5,991 bases of DNA from Dehalococcoidia bacterium (GTDB lineage: Bacteria > Chloroflexota > Dehalococcoidia > UBA2247). Positions 5,788 to 5,991 of this stretch are shown here, piece after piece. Both the position numbers and the translations under genes were made by a program. The stretch lies in the NCBI GenBank assembly GCA_021159955.1, contig JAGHDJ010000030.1, forward strand, positions 1 to 5,991, given 5' to 3'. Each line of letters begins with the position of its first letter. Position 1 is the first letter of the stretch. The notes beneath the pieces were generated by a model. That model saw only the letters and a program-made list of their open reading frames with translations. It was not told where the DNA came from and searched no databases.

Positions 5788-5991
5788 CTAATGCTCGTGA
5801 GGCCTCAAGGAAACATCCCCACTGACAATGCGTCTCACTTTCCCATCATCACCCTTCAGAAGCAAGAAACCATCATGGTCAATATCCAGAACGTCACCCA
5901 CCATTTCGCCGTCAATACCACTAATTTTTACTCGTGAGCCAATGGTATTATTCAAAGTCTTCCATTTTTCTCTAGTAGAGGCAAATCCAGC
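5788..5991 (-). CDS. birA: Biotin--[acetyl-CoA-carboxylase] ligase, C-terminal end (5' partial)
   Basis: Reading inward from the right edge on the minus strand gives 67 residues in frame, ending at TAG (+ 5788-5790). The fragment has the form of the small SH3-like C-terminal domain of biotin-protein ligases: a Trp near its start (W10), LNNTIGSRVKI (13-23), GEMVGDVLDIDHDGFLLL and the terminal SGDVSLRP signature. BirA activates biotin to biotinyl-5'-AMP and transfers it to the lysine of carboxylase carrier domains; in some bacteria an N-terminal DNA-binding domain also represses biotin genes. Both the catalytic domain and any such N-terminal domain lie beyond the edge, so whether this is a repressor type cannot be judged. 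It is read in the same direction as pyrD, 55 bp upstream of it. Confidence 0.8.
   Translation of the reverse strand, partial: AGFASTREKWKTLNNTIGSRVKISGIDGEMVGDVLDIDHDGFLLLKGDDGKVRRIVSGDVSLRPHEH

Overview
The window looks like an ordinary bacterial chromosome segment of intermediate GC with tightly packed genes. It holds the 3' part of a large restriction-modification gene, a compact operon of core-metabolism genes, and two minus-strand housekeeping genes. The combination of two-subunit class I fumarase, class 1B dihydroorotate dehydrogenase and short palindromic repeats of the 'CATTGCGA' kind would suit an anaerobe, for example a Dehalococcoidia-like Chloroflexota or a Firmicute-like lineage. 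That placement is a guess from family knowledge; nothing in the window settles the taxonomy.

Layout. (1) Positions 1-2363 (+) encode the methyltransferase, target-recognition and C-terminal regions of a type ISP-like adenine-specific restriction-modification enzyme. Its N-terminus lies off the left edge, because the frame is open to the first bases. (2) Positions 2345-2574 contain no gene. They hold a G/C-rich hairpin and a roughly 157-bp element with imperfect terminal inverted repeats, built from three copies of a short repeat in mixed orientation. The stop codon of the restriction-modification gene abuts the hairpin. (3) Positions 2575-4779 (+) are a three-gene run: class I fumarate hydratase alpha subunit, its beta subunit (overlapping by 4 bp, start GTG at 3417), and a metallo-beta-lactamase-fold hydrolase of the class II cyclic-nucleotide phosphodiesterase / RNase Z type. 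(4) Positions 4785-5732 (-) encode PyrD (dihydroorotate dehydrogenase, class 1B), starting at TTG and convergent with the hydrolase with only 5 bp between the stop codons. (5) Positions 5788-5991 (-) are the C-terminal 67 residues of a biotin-protein ligase (BirA). A consensus-like -10 box for pyrD lies in the 55-bp gap between birA and pyrD.

The two fumarase polypeptides should assemble into one [4Fe-4S] hydro-lyase linking fumarate and malate. PyrD serves pyrimidine synthesis and BirA biotinylates carboxylase carriers; these functions are independent of each other and of the restriction-modification gene. I found no convincing previously undescribed multi-gene system. The points most worth checking are the repeat element at the restriction-modification/fumarase junction, the mosaic base composition of the restriction-modification target-recognition region, and the constant pairing (if it is constant) of the hydrolase with fumarase.
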